Assembly: GCA_963556145.1 (NCBI GenBank)
Contig: OY744468.1
Span: forward strand, 558,001-622,000
Direction: 5' to 3'
Origin: Hygrocybe punicea
Taxonomy: Eukaryota > Basidiomycota > Agaricomycetes > Agaricales > Hygrophoraceae
Length of the DNA stretch: 64,000 nucleotides
In this document: in pieces, positions 44,300 through 55,925 of the stretch
Position numbering within the stretch: the stretch's first letter is position 1
Layout of the letters: every line of letters starts with the position of its first letter
Translations under genes and position numbers: made by a program
The notes under the pieces: generated by a model
The model's input: the letters and a program-made list of their open reading frames with translations, nothing else
Told to the model about the DNA's origin: nothing
Database searches by the model: none

Positions 44300-44665
44300 T
44301 GACTCAGAGCCAAGCACCCCCAGGGGAATGGTAGGGCACCAGCATGCCAGCATGGCCAGAACCAAGACTGGCACCAGTGCTACCAGCCCCATGCTAGCAC
44401 CTGTGCCAGCCTGATCACTGGCAACATGCATGCCAGGCACCAGAGACAGGCCAACACTGGCACCAGTGGCAGGCTGCCCAAGCACAAGCACCAGAAAGGC
44501 ACCAGCAGCAATGCCAGCATTGGCACCACTGCATTGCTAGCAGCAGTTCCACACAGTGTGAATATGACCAGCACAGTGCCAACACCAGCACCAGCACCAC
44601 ACCAGCACCAACATGGCACAGCAACAAAGCAGCTCAACAGGACCACCACTGGCCCACCTTCATGC
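44300..44665. repeat. CCAGCACCAG/TGCCAGC low-complexity tract
   Basis: Imperfect repeats of CCAGCACC, GCACCAGTG and AGCATGCCAGC. Frames give Ser/Thr/His or Cys/Trp-rich artefacts. Confidence 0.7.
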
Positions 44666-44699
44666 AATGAAATAGCATCCTGTGGAGCCAAAAGGCCAG

Positions 44700-45077
44700 C
44701 ATACAATTGGAAAAATAGAGTGGGAGGGTAGAGCTAGCTTATGTTACTTTTTTAACTTTTTTAAGCTCTTTTTATGACTTCTGAAAAGCACTGAACACTT
44801 TTCTAAGAAAACAACATAGCATAGAAAAGAAGCTCGAGCTTGAGCCATTTTTGAATTTATAGCACTTTTAAAGGTACAAAAAGCCCCAAAAAGGGGTTCT
44901 GTAGATTTGCTGATGTGAAAAAGTTGTGCAAACTTAAAGCTACTAGTAGTGCTACAAACCATAAGAGCTTACTATAGCTGCTGTGAGATGCTATGATATC
45001 TCTGAAGTTGCTCTATATAAAGCTGTAGAAGAACTAGGTTTTGATGATGTATGAAAAGTAGCCAAATTTGATGAAGT
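44700..45077. other. AT-rich, nothing identified
   Basis: No repeat or gene recognised. Confidence 0.4.
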
Positions 45078-45221
45078 GATAAAAGTGGTAAAATGGTTCA
45101 AAAGTTGGTGAAGTGATAAAAGTGCCAAAAATTACCAAGTTGGTCAAGTGATAAAAGTGATAAAATGGTTCCAAAGTTGGTAAAGTGATAAAAGTGCCAA
45201 AAATTACCAAGTTGGTCAAGT
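45078..45221 (+). repeat. 72-bp tandem duplication
   Basis: Two copies, 45078-45149 and 45150-45221, each starting GATAAAAGTG and ending GGTCAAGT; internally made of shorter AAGTGATAAAAGTG units. Degenerate GGTCAAGTGRCTCAAG units follow to about 45300. Confidence 0.8.
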
Positions 45222-46230
45222 GGCTCAAGGTGGTCAAGTGACTCAAGGTGGTCAAGTAGCTCAAGGTGTTCAAGTGACCAAATGGTGATAAAAGTGATAA
45301 AAGGTATTCTTAGAAAACTAGAGAAAAGGCTCACAAGGTTGAAAAGAGGTACAAGAGTTTCCAAGGATATAAAAAGATGGTCAATTTATACCAGTCATTA
45401 AAAACCATTCTATCCAGTCTTCTAAGTCCCTCTACATCAAAGATAGAACTGAAAAGTAAAGATGGAAAAAAAAAAAAAAAAAAAACACTGCCCAATAAAT
45501 TTTCTCAACCAGTCCAAATAGCTAAAGGTGAAAATTTTTTGAAAAAAGGTTTCAAAAAACCTGGGGAAAAAGTTCAAGGTGTCTGAAAAAAGTGCAACGT
45601 CACCAAGGGCCTCAAAAAGGACCCAGGAATTTGCTGATGTGGTGGGGTGTACCACTATTTTCATCGCCATCCTTGTCTGTGTCATCACCGTCATTCGTCA
45701 TTGTCATCGCCACCACTCCTCCGGCCTCGCTGGTGATGACCGTCATTCGTTATTGTCAGTATCATTGTTTTTCTTGTTGTCTTCATAGCATCAGCAAACC
45801 CTGATCTGAGAGCCAGTGCTATGTAGCTTAGTCATAGCAACCATAGCACTCATAGCATACTAGGAAGGTCCCTGATATATAGCCCTATGTAGCATCGCCT
45901 GGGCTCTATGTAGCATTACATAGCTTTGCCTGCTCCCTATAGAATATGATATAGGAGTGTGCCTGCAAACACACCATTTATATTGCTTATTTATTATTTA
46001 GGATTCCATTTCATTGTGATAAAATGAATTGCATTGATACGATGACCTATATACAACAGCAGATATGCTAATACTTTCATATCTACGCTGCCCCATCCCA
46101 CCATTATCCTCTCACCGCACTACTGCCATCACTGACTGGTACTATGCCGCCGCTGGTGCCTACTGGTACCATGCTAGTGTAGGTGCTGGCGCTGCTGGTC
46201 GTGATGTAGCAACAGCAGTAGCGTGATGAA
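45222..46230. other. No gene identified
   Basis: Contains a run of about 19 A near 45466-45484 and a short Ser/His/Arg-rich frame (45579-45788) that I do not trust. Repeated TATGTAGC/ATAGCA motifs occur at 45820-45940. Confidence 0.4.
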
Positions 46231-46234
46231 GAAA

Positions 46235-46480
46235 GCAACAATGATGGCGAGGACAGGGATGGGGACAGGGACGGGGATGGGGATGAGGACGGGGACAACA
46301 AGGATGGGGACAGGGACAATGAGGACAACGAGACAACGAGGACGACAATGATGATGACAACATGAGACAACGGGGATGGGGATGGGTTCAGGGACAGGGA
46401 CGGGGATGGGGATGACCAGGACACCAGAGACAGGGATGACAAAAAGGACGATGGGGACAGGGATGATGAGGATGGAAAGG
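46235..46480. repeat. GGGGACAGGGA purine-rich repeat
   Basis: Imperfect GGGGAYRGGGA and GATGAGGA units. Gly/Asp or Pro/Ser-rich frames on both strands are artefacts. Confidence 0.75.
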
Positions 46481-46497
46481 CGAGGTATGTACATACA

Positions 46498-46838
46498 GAG
46501 CTTCCCCCTGCCTCCTCCTGCTCCTCCTGTTCTCCCTGCCTCCCCTCTCCCCTGCCTCCGCTCCCTGCCTCCTGCTCCTGCTCCTGCTCCTGTTCCCCTC
46601 CCTCCCCATTCCCCTCTCCCTCTCCCCTTCTTCTCTTCTTGTCCTCTCCTGCCCCTTCTTCCCTCCCCTTCTCCTCTCCTCCTCCTCCCCTTCCCCCTCC
46701 TGTTTCTCCCTTCTCCCCTCCTCCCCCTTCCTCCTCTCCCTTGTTCCTCCTCCTCTCCCTTGTCCCTCCTCCTCCTTCTCCCTCCTCTCCTCCCCCTCTC
46801 CTTCCTCTGCTCCCCTTGTCCTCCCCTCCTCCCTGTAT
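46498..46838. repeat. Polypyrimidine CTCCTCC tract
   Basis: Nearly pure CT on the plus strand over more than 300 bp. A similar but shorter CT tract (48696-48830) lies just beyond the far end of the neighbouring TIR element. Confidence 0.85.
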
Positions 46839-46839
46839 G

Positions 46840-48693
46840 TTGCACTCTCCCACACATTCCTTAGGACTCCTCAAGGAGTCCTCAAGGAGTCCTCACGACC
46901 CAAGGAGTCCTCAAGGAGTCCTCAAAAATCAAGGAGTCCTTAAGGACTCCTCAAGGAGTTTTCATGAACATAGTCAGTACATCTTATATAATAGGGGACT
47001 CAAGGACTCCTCAAGGACTTCTCAAGGACTCCTCAATTCTCCTGGTTTATTTTCTGTATTTTCAAATATCAATGGCTTTAAATAAAAGGATTCTTAATAT
47101 TTCACAAATTAATTACATGATTAAAACTACAATAAGGGGGGGGAGAAAGGGGAAAGGGGAGGGAGAAAGGGGGAAAAGGGGGGGCAGGGGGGGAAGGATA
47201 GGAAAGGAGAGGGGAAAGGGAGAGGGGAAGGGAGGGGGCAGGGTAAGGGATAGATTGGGCAGGGGAAGGGGAAGGAAGGGTGAAGGTAGAGGAAGGGAGA
47301 GGGAAGGGAGGGAGAGGAAGGGAGGGAGAGGGAGGGAGAGGGAAGGGGAAGGTCGAAGGGAGAGAGTCGTTGTCGTCATCTGGCATCGTTGCTGCCATTG
47401 CCGTGCCACTGCTGCCATTGCCATGCCGCTGCTGCCGTTGTTGCTGCCGCTGCTGTTGCTGCCACCGTCGCCCATGTGTTGCTGTTGCTGTTGCCATTGC
47501 TGTTGCCATTGCCACTGGGCTGCTGCCATTGCCTGTTGCTGCTGCCACCATTGCCTTTGCAGCTGCTGCTGTTGCCGCGGTGGTCACTGCTACTGTTGCG
47601 CTGGGTGTTGCCATTGGGGTCTGGCCTCCTTCTCCTTTCCTGTTGTTCCTGTCTCCTCCCCATTTGTTCGCATCGTGGTGGTCTGGGGGTCGTTGCTGGC
47701 CATTGGCTGTCCCTCGCGTGGGCGTGGGCATCATGGGTAATAGTCAGTCACACAACAACATCAATAAAAAACATAACCATGCGGGGGAGGGCACATTACC
47801 ACCCCCACCGTTGCCTGCATTCGTGAAGTTGCTGTTGCTGTTGCCGTTCCGGTTCCCGCTCCGGTTCCTGCTCCCATTGCGTTCCCATTCTCGTGGACAT
47901 GGATGTGGTAGGTCATAGTCAGTAACAGAATATAAGAATTAAAAAATGTAAAACATACCATCCCTGTTCTTGTTCTCGTTCCCACTCTCGTTCCCGTCCC
48001 CGTTCTTGTTCCCATCTTCGTTTTCATTCTCGTTCCTGTTCCTGTTCTCGTTCTCGTTCCTGTGGGTGTGGGCATGGACCTCATAGGAAATAGTCAGTAA
48101 CAGAATATCAAAATTGAAAAATACAATAAAAACAAACTGAGGTGGGGGTGGGCACATCACCACCCACTCCGTGGCCACCTGCGTTCGTCCGTGTCGTGAA
48201 GTTGCTGTTGCTGTTGCTGTTGCTGCTTGGTGTGGGGCATTGGGTGGTGAGACGCGAGGTTGCTGGTAGGTTGTTGATTGTCATGTGACCTCATTTGTTG
48301 ACGTGTTTCCACAAATGGTCCGTGCACCAAATAAAGGTATATAAACCCACCACAATCCACTATCCAATTTGGGGCATACCGCCTCATTAAATAGTAGTAG
48401 TTAGTACTAACAATAATAATAATTAATAAATATGTAATGAGAACTTCGGAGAATGCTACTTGGGGAGGAATCCTCCTCAGGACTCCTTGAGGACTCCTTG
48501 AGGATTCCTTAGTCACTCCTTGCTCAGGAGTCCTTAGGAGGGCCAAGGAGTCCTTACAAACTCCTTAAGGAAAAAGTTTCTATGGTGAGGAAATCAAGGC
48601 CTCCTTAAGGACTCCTTGAGGACTCCTTGCAATTTAGCAGAGGAGTCCTTGAGGAGTCCTTAAGGACTACTAAGGAATGCGTGGTAGAGTGTG
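46840..48693. mobile_element. Non-autonomous TIR element with AAGGAGTCC subterminal repeats
   Basis: Ends: TTGCACTCTCCCACACATTC at 46840 onward and, inverted, TCACACTCTACCACGCATTC reading back from 48693; over 25 bp I count four mismatches. Inside each TIR follow runs of CAAGGAGTCCT/AGGACTCCTTG (46861-47040 and 48475-48670), which are themselves palindromic. The interior (about 1.4 kb) holds a GGGGAAGG purine tract (47136-47360), a GCTGCTGCC/GTTGCTG tract (47386-47600), GTTCCCGTTCC repeats and a duplicated GTGGGCACAT segment (47785 and 48148 regions). No transposase frame. Flanking dinucleotides are TG on both sides if the ends are CACTCT; a true target duplication is not certain. Confidence 0.65.
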
Positions 48694-48695
48694 AT

Positions 48696-48830
48696 GTCCT
48701 CCCTCCTCCCCTCCCCACCACCTCCCCAGCCCATTCCTTCCTCCTACTCCTACCTGCTCCTGCTCCTGTTCCTGCTCCCACTCCTGCTCCCCCTTCCTGT
48801 TCCCTGCTCTGATATTTTATTGCTTGATTT
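48696..48830. repeat. Polypyrimidine CT tract
   Basis: CCTCC and CTGCTCCTG-type repeats similar to those left of the TIR element, in the same orientation. The element may have inserted into one long pyrimidine tract. Confidence 0.7.
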
Positions 48831-48839
48831 TGGATTTGC

Positions 48840-49435
48840 ATAAAATAATTATTTAATTTGTATTTCCAAGGCTCTGGAAAATCAATTAATTAGATACACA
48901 TAATATTTATTTATTTTTGTTGATCTCTAATCAGGCAACCTCAGTTTTTTGGTGAAAGGAATAAGCATATGCAACCTTGCCCTGCAACAGTGGCAAGGCC
49001 CAGATTTGGTACATAGGTAGTACAGAAGAAGACCTGGTTTGGTGCAGTATAGAACAGGGTATGTGGTCAAGAGGTGGGTGTGTGAAACCACAAAGCTAAG
49101 GTCTACAGGACATCAAAAAGGAGCCAATAAAGAAATACATACTCAGGAGACAGAGAGGCTGGCACAGAAATGTCTCCCCCCATAGCAAATAAATACAGTA
49201 AGGGACTGAAAACACAATGTGGGAAGAAGGGGTGAAACTCGGAGGAAGGGAAAGGGAGTGCATGTTCCAAATCACCAAAGCCTTCTAGTTGATGTATTCT
49301 AGCCTTGAGACACTGCAACTATCCATGAAACATCCCAATTGCATTGTATCTTCATTGTGATGCAAGTGTGATATGCAGTGATGCTTTGACATTATTGCAA
49401 TTTGGTTGAAGTGCATCACAGCTCTGTGTGTCCTT
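48840..49435. other. No gene identified
   Basis: AT-rich at first, then mixed sequence. No repeat, domain or credible frame seen. Confidence 0.4.
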
Positions 49436-49439
49436 TAGA

Positions 49440-50350
49440 AGTATACCATGGAAATATGTGGAAATGGTATCCGATGACTGTGGAAATATGTGGAAATGAT
49501 GTTTGATTACGGTGGACATGCTAGGAAATGATGTTCGATGACCATGGAAATATCAGGAAATGGTATTCGGTGTTGCTCTGCTGCAGCTGGCATTGCTGTT
49601 GTTGCTGCTGCTACTGTTGTGGTTGCTGTCGCTGGGGATCATTTGGCTGTCGTCATCGTCGCCTTATTTATGCAGTCAAGGTGGGCCACAGGGTGCTATT
49701 CTATGTAAGAAAATGTCAGTAAAATATGAAATCAAGCCATTACTTACCGTAGTTGTTGAGTAATGTTAGTGTTGAGTCAAAAGTGAAGTGTCACACATGT
49801 TTGTTTAAGGTCACATGACCTAAGTTCACGTGACTGCATACAAAAAATGCAAAAAATTGAGTATCTAAATGAGTATCTACATAGGTAAATATATATTACG
49901 GTTCCTGGTTTGAACCACATTTGAACACGGTTTGAACTGCATGTCAGTGCCAGAACTACAAACCAAACTTCTGGTTCAGTTCGTGGTTCGAACTGGGTTC
50001 AGATCGGTTCCGAACCAAACTTTGGCATCACTACTGTGAACCCACCGGTCCGGGTTGCGGTGTTGCATGGGTCGCCGACATGGCAACCTGGTACCCACAC
50101 CGGTCAGACCCGAACCGGTGGGTCACCGGGTTTACCCCAACCTGTGTTAAACCTTAACTGTGGCAATATCTGGAAATGGTGCTTGGTGAATGTAGCAATA
50201 TCTGGAAATGGTGTTCAATGACAATAAACATGCCAGAAGCGATGTTCGATGACTGTGGGAATATCTGGAAATGGTGTTCGATAACGGTAAACATGCCAGA
50301 AAATGATGTTCAATGACTGTGGCAATATCTGGAAATGGTGTTCGATGAAC
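49440..50350. repeat. TGTGGAAATATCTGGAAATGG minisatellite, interrupted
   Basis: Units of about 32-34 bp (GATGACTGTGG, AATATCTGG, AAATGGTGTTCG) at 49440-49570 and again at 50155-50350. The 585 bp between contain a GCTGCTGTTG tract and a GGTTCGAACC-type palindromic region (49899-50015), consistent with an insertion into one array. Confidence 0.6.
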
Positions 50351-50359
50351 AAACAACAT

Positions 50360-51700
50360 CATTTCTGGATGTTGCCACAGTCATTGAACACCATTCCGAG
50401 TCCAAATTTATGAGGACCGGTCTTTACAAACTGAGCACACCAAACAGCTTTCGGTCTCAATCTATCGTTGCGGCAAATGCCGGCGGCTCCTTCCGGGCTT
50501 GACTAGCTTGACTCTTTGCCCTTGCTTTTCCCCATGCATTCTCTCATTATCCTCTTGTTTCCTACACGTTCTCTTGTTATCCTCTTGTTTGTGTTTTGGT
50601 CGACATGTCTTTGTCTATTGCATTGACATGTATATATGATAATCTATATACATGATTTTTTTAAGTTTTGCCGTGGCCACAGGGATATTGCAACATCTTG
50701 TGAATGCATCACTTGTCAACCTCCATGTTTGGTCATTTATCACCCCTCTCGTTCTGTGTCTCATTCTGCGCCTCATATCCTACCCTGCATTTTAAGGTAA
50801 AATTGGGTTGTGTGGCATCCAGTTCCATTGATAAGCGCGTGTGCATTGCTTCCTGTGTTTGATGTATGTTATTTGCGTTCTTTGTCATTGATGGAGTGCT
50901 TACCTTGCTGAATGTGTTATCGAGCAGCACAATTGCTCAAAGAACTGACATCATCTTGTATCTCATGTTCTTTAGCAGCACCATGACGAAGGATACCTGC
51001 ACTTCCACAATATCACCTACATTGAATACTTGTGGCTTGGCGGTGACAAAACTGTGTGACTTCGTTAGATTTCCATTCTTTGTGACCTCGCCTCGGATTG
51101 GATGTTATCACGTGAACACCCAGGTGTGCCGTTTTCATTTATCCAGCGTGCCTGGGCTGTCTGAGGCATCTCTTGGTCAGTTGAGTCCTCGATGAACTCG
51201 CCTCAGTGTACGTGAATTCATTTCAATGCTCAGGTGTGCCTTTTTCATTTATCCTGAGTGTCTTTGCTGTCTGATGCATGACGTGTCACGTCGTGGGTGT
51301 TGTATGGAATGTCGGTCCGGTTGGTCTTATTCTGCCATGTATATTGGCAGCGGTCGTTCTCTGCTTATTCTCTAGTGCATTGCCCTTTGTATCATGTCAT
51401 ACGTGTTATTAGAATGGGGTCCGCTGTGGGTTATCTATTACACAGTGGCCATTGAGGTATTAATGCAGCCTCTCCCGCTGTCTATTTGTTAATCTCTCAC
51501 TAATAGTTTAAAATTTTTCAAGCTGTCTTCACTGCATCATGTTCTCTGTCCATGCCATTTCTTTCCTTCTCTGCTTCTCCTGTGGTATTTCTGGTATCTC
51601 CATGGGTTTAACCATCTCATGTTTTCGCCTATCCATTTACGAACAATTCTTTGTATTTTTCTTATATAGGTATGCATTATTTCATTCCATTGCTTAGGTT
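50360..51700. other. No gene identified
   Basis: Sequence of mixed composition without recognisable domain. A direct repeat of about 45 bp around CCCAGGTGTGCCNTTTTCATTT (51118-51145 and 51230-51255) is the only structure seen. It could hold upstream exons of the next gene. Confidence 0.4.
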
Positions 51701-51711
51701 CTGCTTATCCT

Positions 51712-54608
51712 GATTTTGAGCCTACCTACTTCAAGCTTGAAGATAACTATGTCATCCCGCAATGCTTCATCAAAACGGTAATACGCTGTCATCTCGACTT
51801 GTTGCCTTTGTCACTGACTCGAGTAGTTCCCCTGCTAAAAAGGGAGGGAAAATAAATGAGCAGTGCATAGCTTCTTTTTGGGTCTCTTGACCTGTTTCTC
51901 ATCCTTTTGCAGTGCCGAAAGTGTTGCCAACAAGTATGTCGAACTGAACTATTCATCGTTCTTCAACCCCCATTGTCGCTTCAGACTTTCTGTGTCTCCT
52001 CCTCCTTCTCCCACACGGCATGTGCCATTTCTTGTGTTTGATGTTGACTCACTTGCCTTCATCAGTCCGGCCGCCAAGAGTCTGGCCACCAAGACTGCAG
52101 CCAAATGGAAGGCCGTGGTGGAAGGTGACTCTGACTCTGACGTGTAGGTCTTTATTTTTTGTCTTTTGTTGAGTTTTTACGCAGTCATGTCTGTGATTGT
52201 TAGTGTTATCATTCACGGGGTCATCGCTTCGCCCAAAAAACAGAAACTTGGCAGCGAGGTTGTCAAAGAACCTCGGGTTTCACCCAGGAAGAAAGCCGCT
52301 GCGTGTCCTACACCAGGTGGTGTTAGCAATATCGTTGAGGAGCTTCTAGTTTCACCAAAGAAAAAAAATGTGCACAAGGTCATCGATGAGCCTCAGGTTT
52401 CACCAAAGAAAAAGGTTGTGGCGTGTCATCCCACACCAGGTGATGACGACTTCATCAATCTCCCTGCCATTTCTATTCTGTGCATTAGTTGTAATGTGGC
52501 TGTCTCATTCTTTTTACTCACATATTTTGCAGAGCAAATATGGATGCTGCCATCCAGGAGGCAAAATCGTCTTTTACCTTTGGTTCTGTAGGGTGCGCCC
52601 CGAGTTTTCTTGTTGACCTTTTTTTCCGTCTAACTTGTTGTGGCTTAGACCTGATCTGGATGGTGTAGAGGCCTCTCCGTCGAGTTTGCGTCAAAGGTAC
52701 TGTTTGTCTATTCGTCTTGCTTTTTTTCTTTTTTATGTTCTTTTGTATGTGTTAGCAGAGTTAGGGTCAAGATGGAGAAGGCTCGTCTCCTTGAAGAAAT
52801 GTTAGTTCGTTTGTTCTCGGTCCGTATTGTACCTGTTTCTGATGCCATCTTGCATGTTAGTCAGTCTAGTGTTCCTTCAAAGAAACAGGTGCTTCCTCCC
52901 TCGTCTCCACAGGAGCTGTCCAATGAAGGAGATGTCAATGAAGAATTGGGTTCCGATAGTCCAGTGTATGTGGTCACGCACATATTCTCATTGTATTCCT
53001 GATTTTTCTGGATTAGACCAACTAAGCGTCGCTCTTCAGGTAATATGCTGCATTCGAAAGCTTCTCATGAAGATTCTTCTCCAAACTGGAATGCGGATCG
53101 TAAGGCTGCAAAGTAATCTCTTCCACCACCTCGTCTTCATTCTTTTTACTGACTACCAGCCATTAGAGTTGCTGACATCATACTGAATATTGTTGCAGCT
53201 GCCACCGAGCCGGAAACGGCAATTGGCTCTGAGGGATCTGAATCTCGTGATGCCACCCCAAGGTACTTGGCTTCCTTTATTCTTGCTGTTCGCTTCATTA
53301 ATTGGCATTCAGGCCTGCAATCAGTAGCACTTTTAAGTCCAAGGCAGTTGAAGATGGTGGTACTCCCGAAGCAGATTTGTAAGGGTAGTTTCTCGTACAG
53401 TTCACCTTGGCTCACTTTTTTCAGTTCTATTGAGGATAATGGCAGGCCAGATGACGTTAGTGAGGATGCCTTGGATCAGGACAGCAGCGAGTCCTCCATT
53501 ATGTCTCCGTCGGTTCAAGATCCTGTCCTGCACAAGATATACCAAGGCCTACCTCATCTGAGGTCAGAGCTTTCTTTAACAGTGACCGTCTTAGGTCTTG
53601 ACGCTTTTACCCCATAGTCAACTCTGTTTTGTCCAACCCTTCTCGCAATATGAGGGTGCCGATCATGCTCGCGTCATTTTCTCGGCGTTAGCAAAGGTTC
53701 TCCCTGAGGCATCAACTGCGTCCATCCTTTTACTTGGCATTTGTCTTTCTTACACTTGATGGGATCGTCTTTTTAGTTGTTTACTTCGTGGCCTCTTGTT
53801 TGAAAAATCACAATGTTTCGTCAACACTGCACGTATCCACCCAGATTTAGTGACCGTGGACTCCAACCGCCTCAAGATCACCGGGTCGAGCAACAGTGCT
53901 GTCAGTATCATGTTGGGTGTTGTGACTGAGTCTTTCTTGGTTAAAGTTGGCAGTGGGGGGTCCCCATCATCACCCTATGCAGTCCATAAAATCACCATTG
54001 CGCCTTTCGCCCAGGAGATGTGTAGGGATACCTTGCTCTGGGGCCAAGTTTTTTCCTTCCAAGTTGTTTCTGGTACTGTGTCCGCTCTCGGTATTTCGTT
54101 CCTCACCCGCAACGAGGGTTCCAATCGCCAAGGTTTTTGTTTTGTCATTGTATTGAAGCTATCGCTGACCTACATGTTTATGTGTTTTAGGTCCCGAGTC
54201 TCTTGCCAAGTCAGGTGGCTTCTTCACAACCATGACTGGGCCTTTGATATCTAGATCTGCCAAGTAGCGGGGCTTCTCTTACCCCACTTCACGTGCATTT
54301 GAAGACAAAGGTAGTATTACTAGATCATGATGATTTTGGAGTCTGAAGACTCACTTTTTTTTATAGTGCCAGTCTATGATGGTCAGCCTGAGACCGGGTC
54401 ACCTTTCCACTTCACAGATTGCGACTTCCAAAACCTTCCTTTTACACCGCTGTTCAGGGATGGGAAACGGGAAGTCCCGGAGAATACCGTCGTCACTGTA
54501 GGCTACACCCTCAGCACCTACAAGGCTGGACAATTGGGTGCACTCTGTCTCTATACTAATGCTCACTTCATCATCTTGCTTGGTTTGGCTGCAGCGCCAT
54601 CTGTATAG
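51712..54608 (+). pseudogene. Gene Z: intron-rich hypothetical gene, degraded
   Basis: Short exon-like pieces: FEPTYFKLEDNYVIPQCF (51727-51780), ATKTAAKWKAVVEGDSDSDV (to 52147), a segment with repeated P-x-VSPKKK units (52215-52450), further Ser/Lys-rich pieces, then FEKSQCFVNTARIHPDLVTV (53795 on) and a C-terminal block VPVYDGQPETG, FHFTDCDFQNLPFTPLF, NTVVTVGYTLSTYKAG ending at TAG 54606. The C-terminal pattern (PVYDG...DF-x-NL...VxVGYT) is one I associate with a large uncharacterised gene family of Agaricomycetes. Exon borders are unsure and several frames are closed, so it is probably a pseudogene. No function known. Confidence 0.45.
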
Positions 54609-54921
54609 TTTTGTGTTACCTGTTAGTGTAGTCCTACATATTTTTGTTCGGTCTGAGCTTTAGCATCCTTGTCATTTGTAATGGCTCGAAAATACATGTT
54701 TTGTGACGCAATGATTGAATCTGAATCCTTGTCTCTGTGCAATGTGTATTATATGTATTGATGTCGCTGGGGAATACAAATTAATATTGGGGGAGGATCG
54801 GAAGCTAGGTTTCGTGCCCGTGACTGTCACAGTAACGCTTTCTGTTCCAACCTGATTTTCTCGTTGTTGGTGATGTTCTCGCACCTCCTGCTTGCTCTCG
54901 CTCATCTCCTGTGTGCAGTTG

Positions 54922-55245
54922 TGGAGTTACGCCCTTCCTTACCTTCTGTTGCACGTTCGAACCCAGGGTTAGCTCTCCCAATGGTGCATTCCAATACATG
55001 GTCAGTTCTCCTTGTAAAACCGCCAAGCACTCTGATTATGAATACGGTTTTGGTCCCCAAGTGATGACACTGCATTGATTGGCCTGGAGTTACGCCCTTT
55101 CTTACCTTCTGTTGCACATTTGAACCCACGGTTAGCTGTCCCAATGGTGCATTCGAAGACAAGGTCAGTTCTTTTTGTAAATCCGCCAAACCTGATTGTG
55201 ATTACTGTTGCTGTCCCAAGCGATGACGCTGCGTTGATTGGCCTT
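54922..55245 (+). repeat. 163-bp tandem duplication
   Basis: Copies start at 54922 and 55085 with TGGAGTTACGCCCTT and end in GCGTTGATTGGCC-like sequence. They have diverged by many substitutions. Confidence 0.75.
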
Positions 55246-55249
55246 GGCT

Positions 55250-55925
55250 TTTCTCATTCTTGTGTGAGTGCTACTACTTCATCACACCTTCCATGTGCTT
55301 TTTTACTTGTGTGCCAGGTGTCCGCTTATCGGTCGAGCACGGTGTTTTCGTCTCGCATCACGATACTATGCTGTCACTCGTGCACGTTTAACATTGCAAT
55401 TTCTCGGCATAATGTGAGTACCGTTGCTTCATCACTTTCTGTGCTGTTGTTGACTTGTACGCTAGCTGTCCTCGTGTCTACCAGGTGTGTTTTGGACAGA
55501 CACTTGTTGCAGATGCTCTGGACCATGCACTCACTTGTCTTATGCTGTACTCTGGTGTCTTGCCCTGCCTGGGTGTCTTTTTGTGTGTGAAAACTGCATA
55601 TCTTTTACCATGTTGCCTGACGATGGGTGTTTTTGGGAAGACTTAATGCAATCATTTGCAGTTATTGGTTCTTGCTACTCGACTGTCCCTTTATCCCTAT
55701 TGCCCCCTTCCATTGTCTCTCATTCCCTGTATTCTTTGACACAATGACAGCTGTATTGCCATGATGAATGTATTTTAGTGAACTCAGAGTACCCACTTTC
55801 TACCCAGTGTCCCTAATTTGTGGCCACTCCGTTGTTACCAATTGTTTTATGTTCATTGTTTGTTGTTTGGCAGCAGTCACATCCCTGTTCCAGGTGTAAT
55901 GTGATGCATCTGTTCTTGGTAACCA
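55250..55925. other. No gene identified
   Basis: T-rich on the plus strand. Short Cys/Val/Leu-rich frames (55455-55747) have no recognisable domain. Confidence 0.4.

Noticed and set aside
46104..47918. Long Gly/Glu/Arg, Pro/Ser and Ala/Val-rich frames
   Set aside because: They fall in purine/pyrimidine and GCTGCC simple repeats, are open in several frames at once and show no domain.
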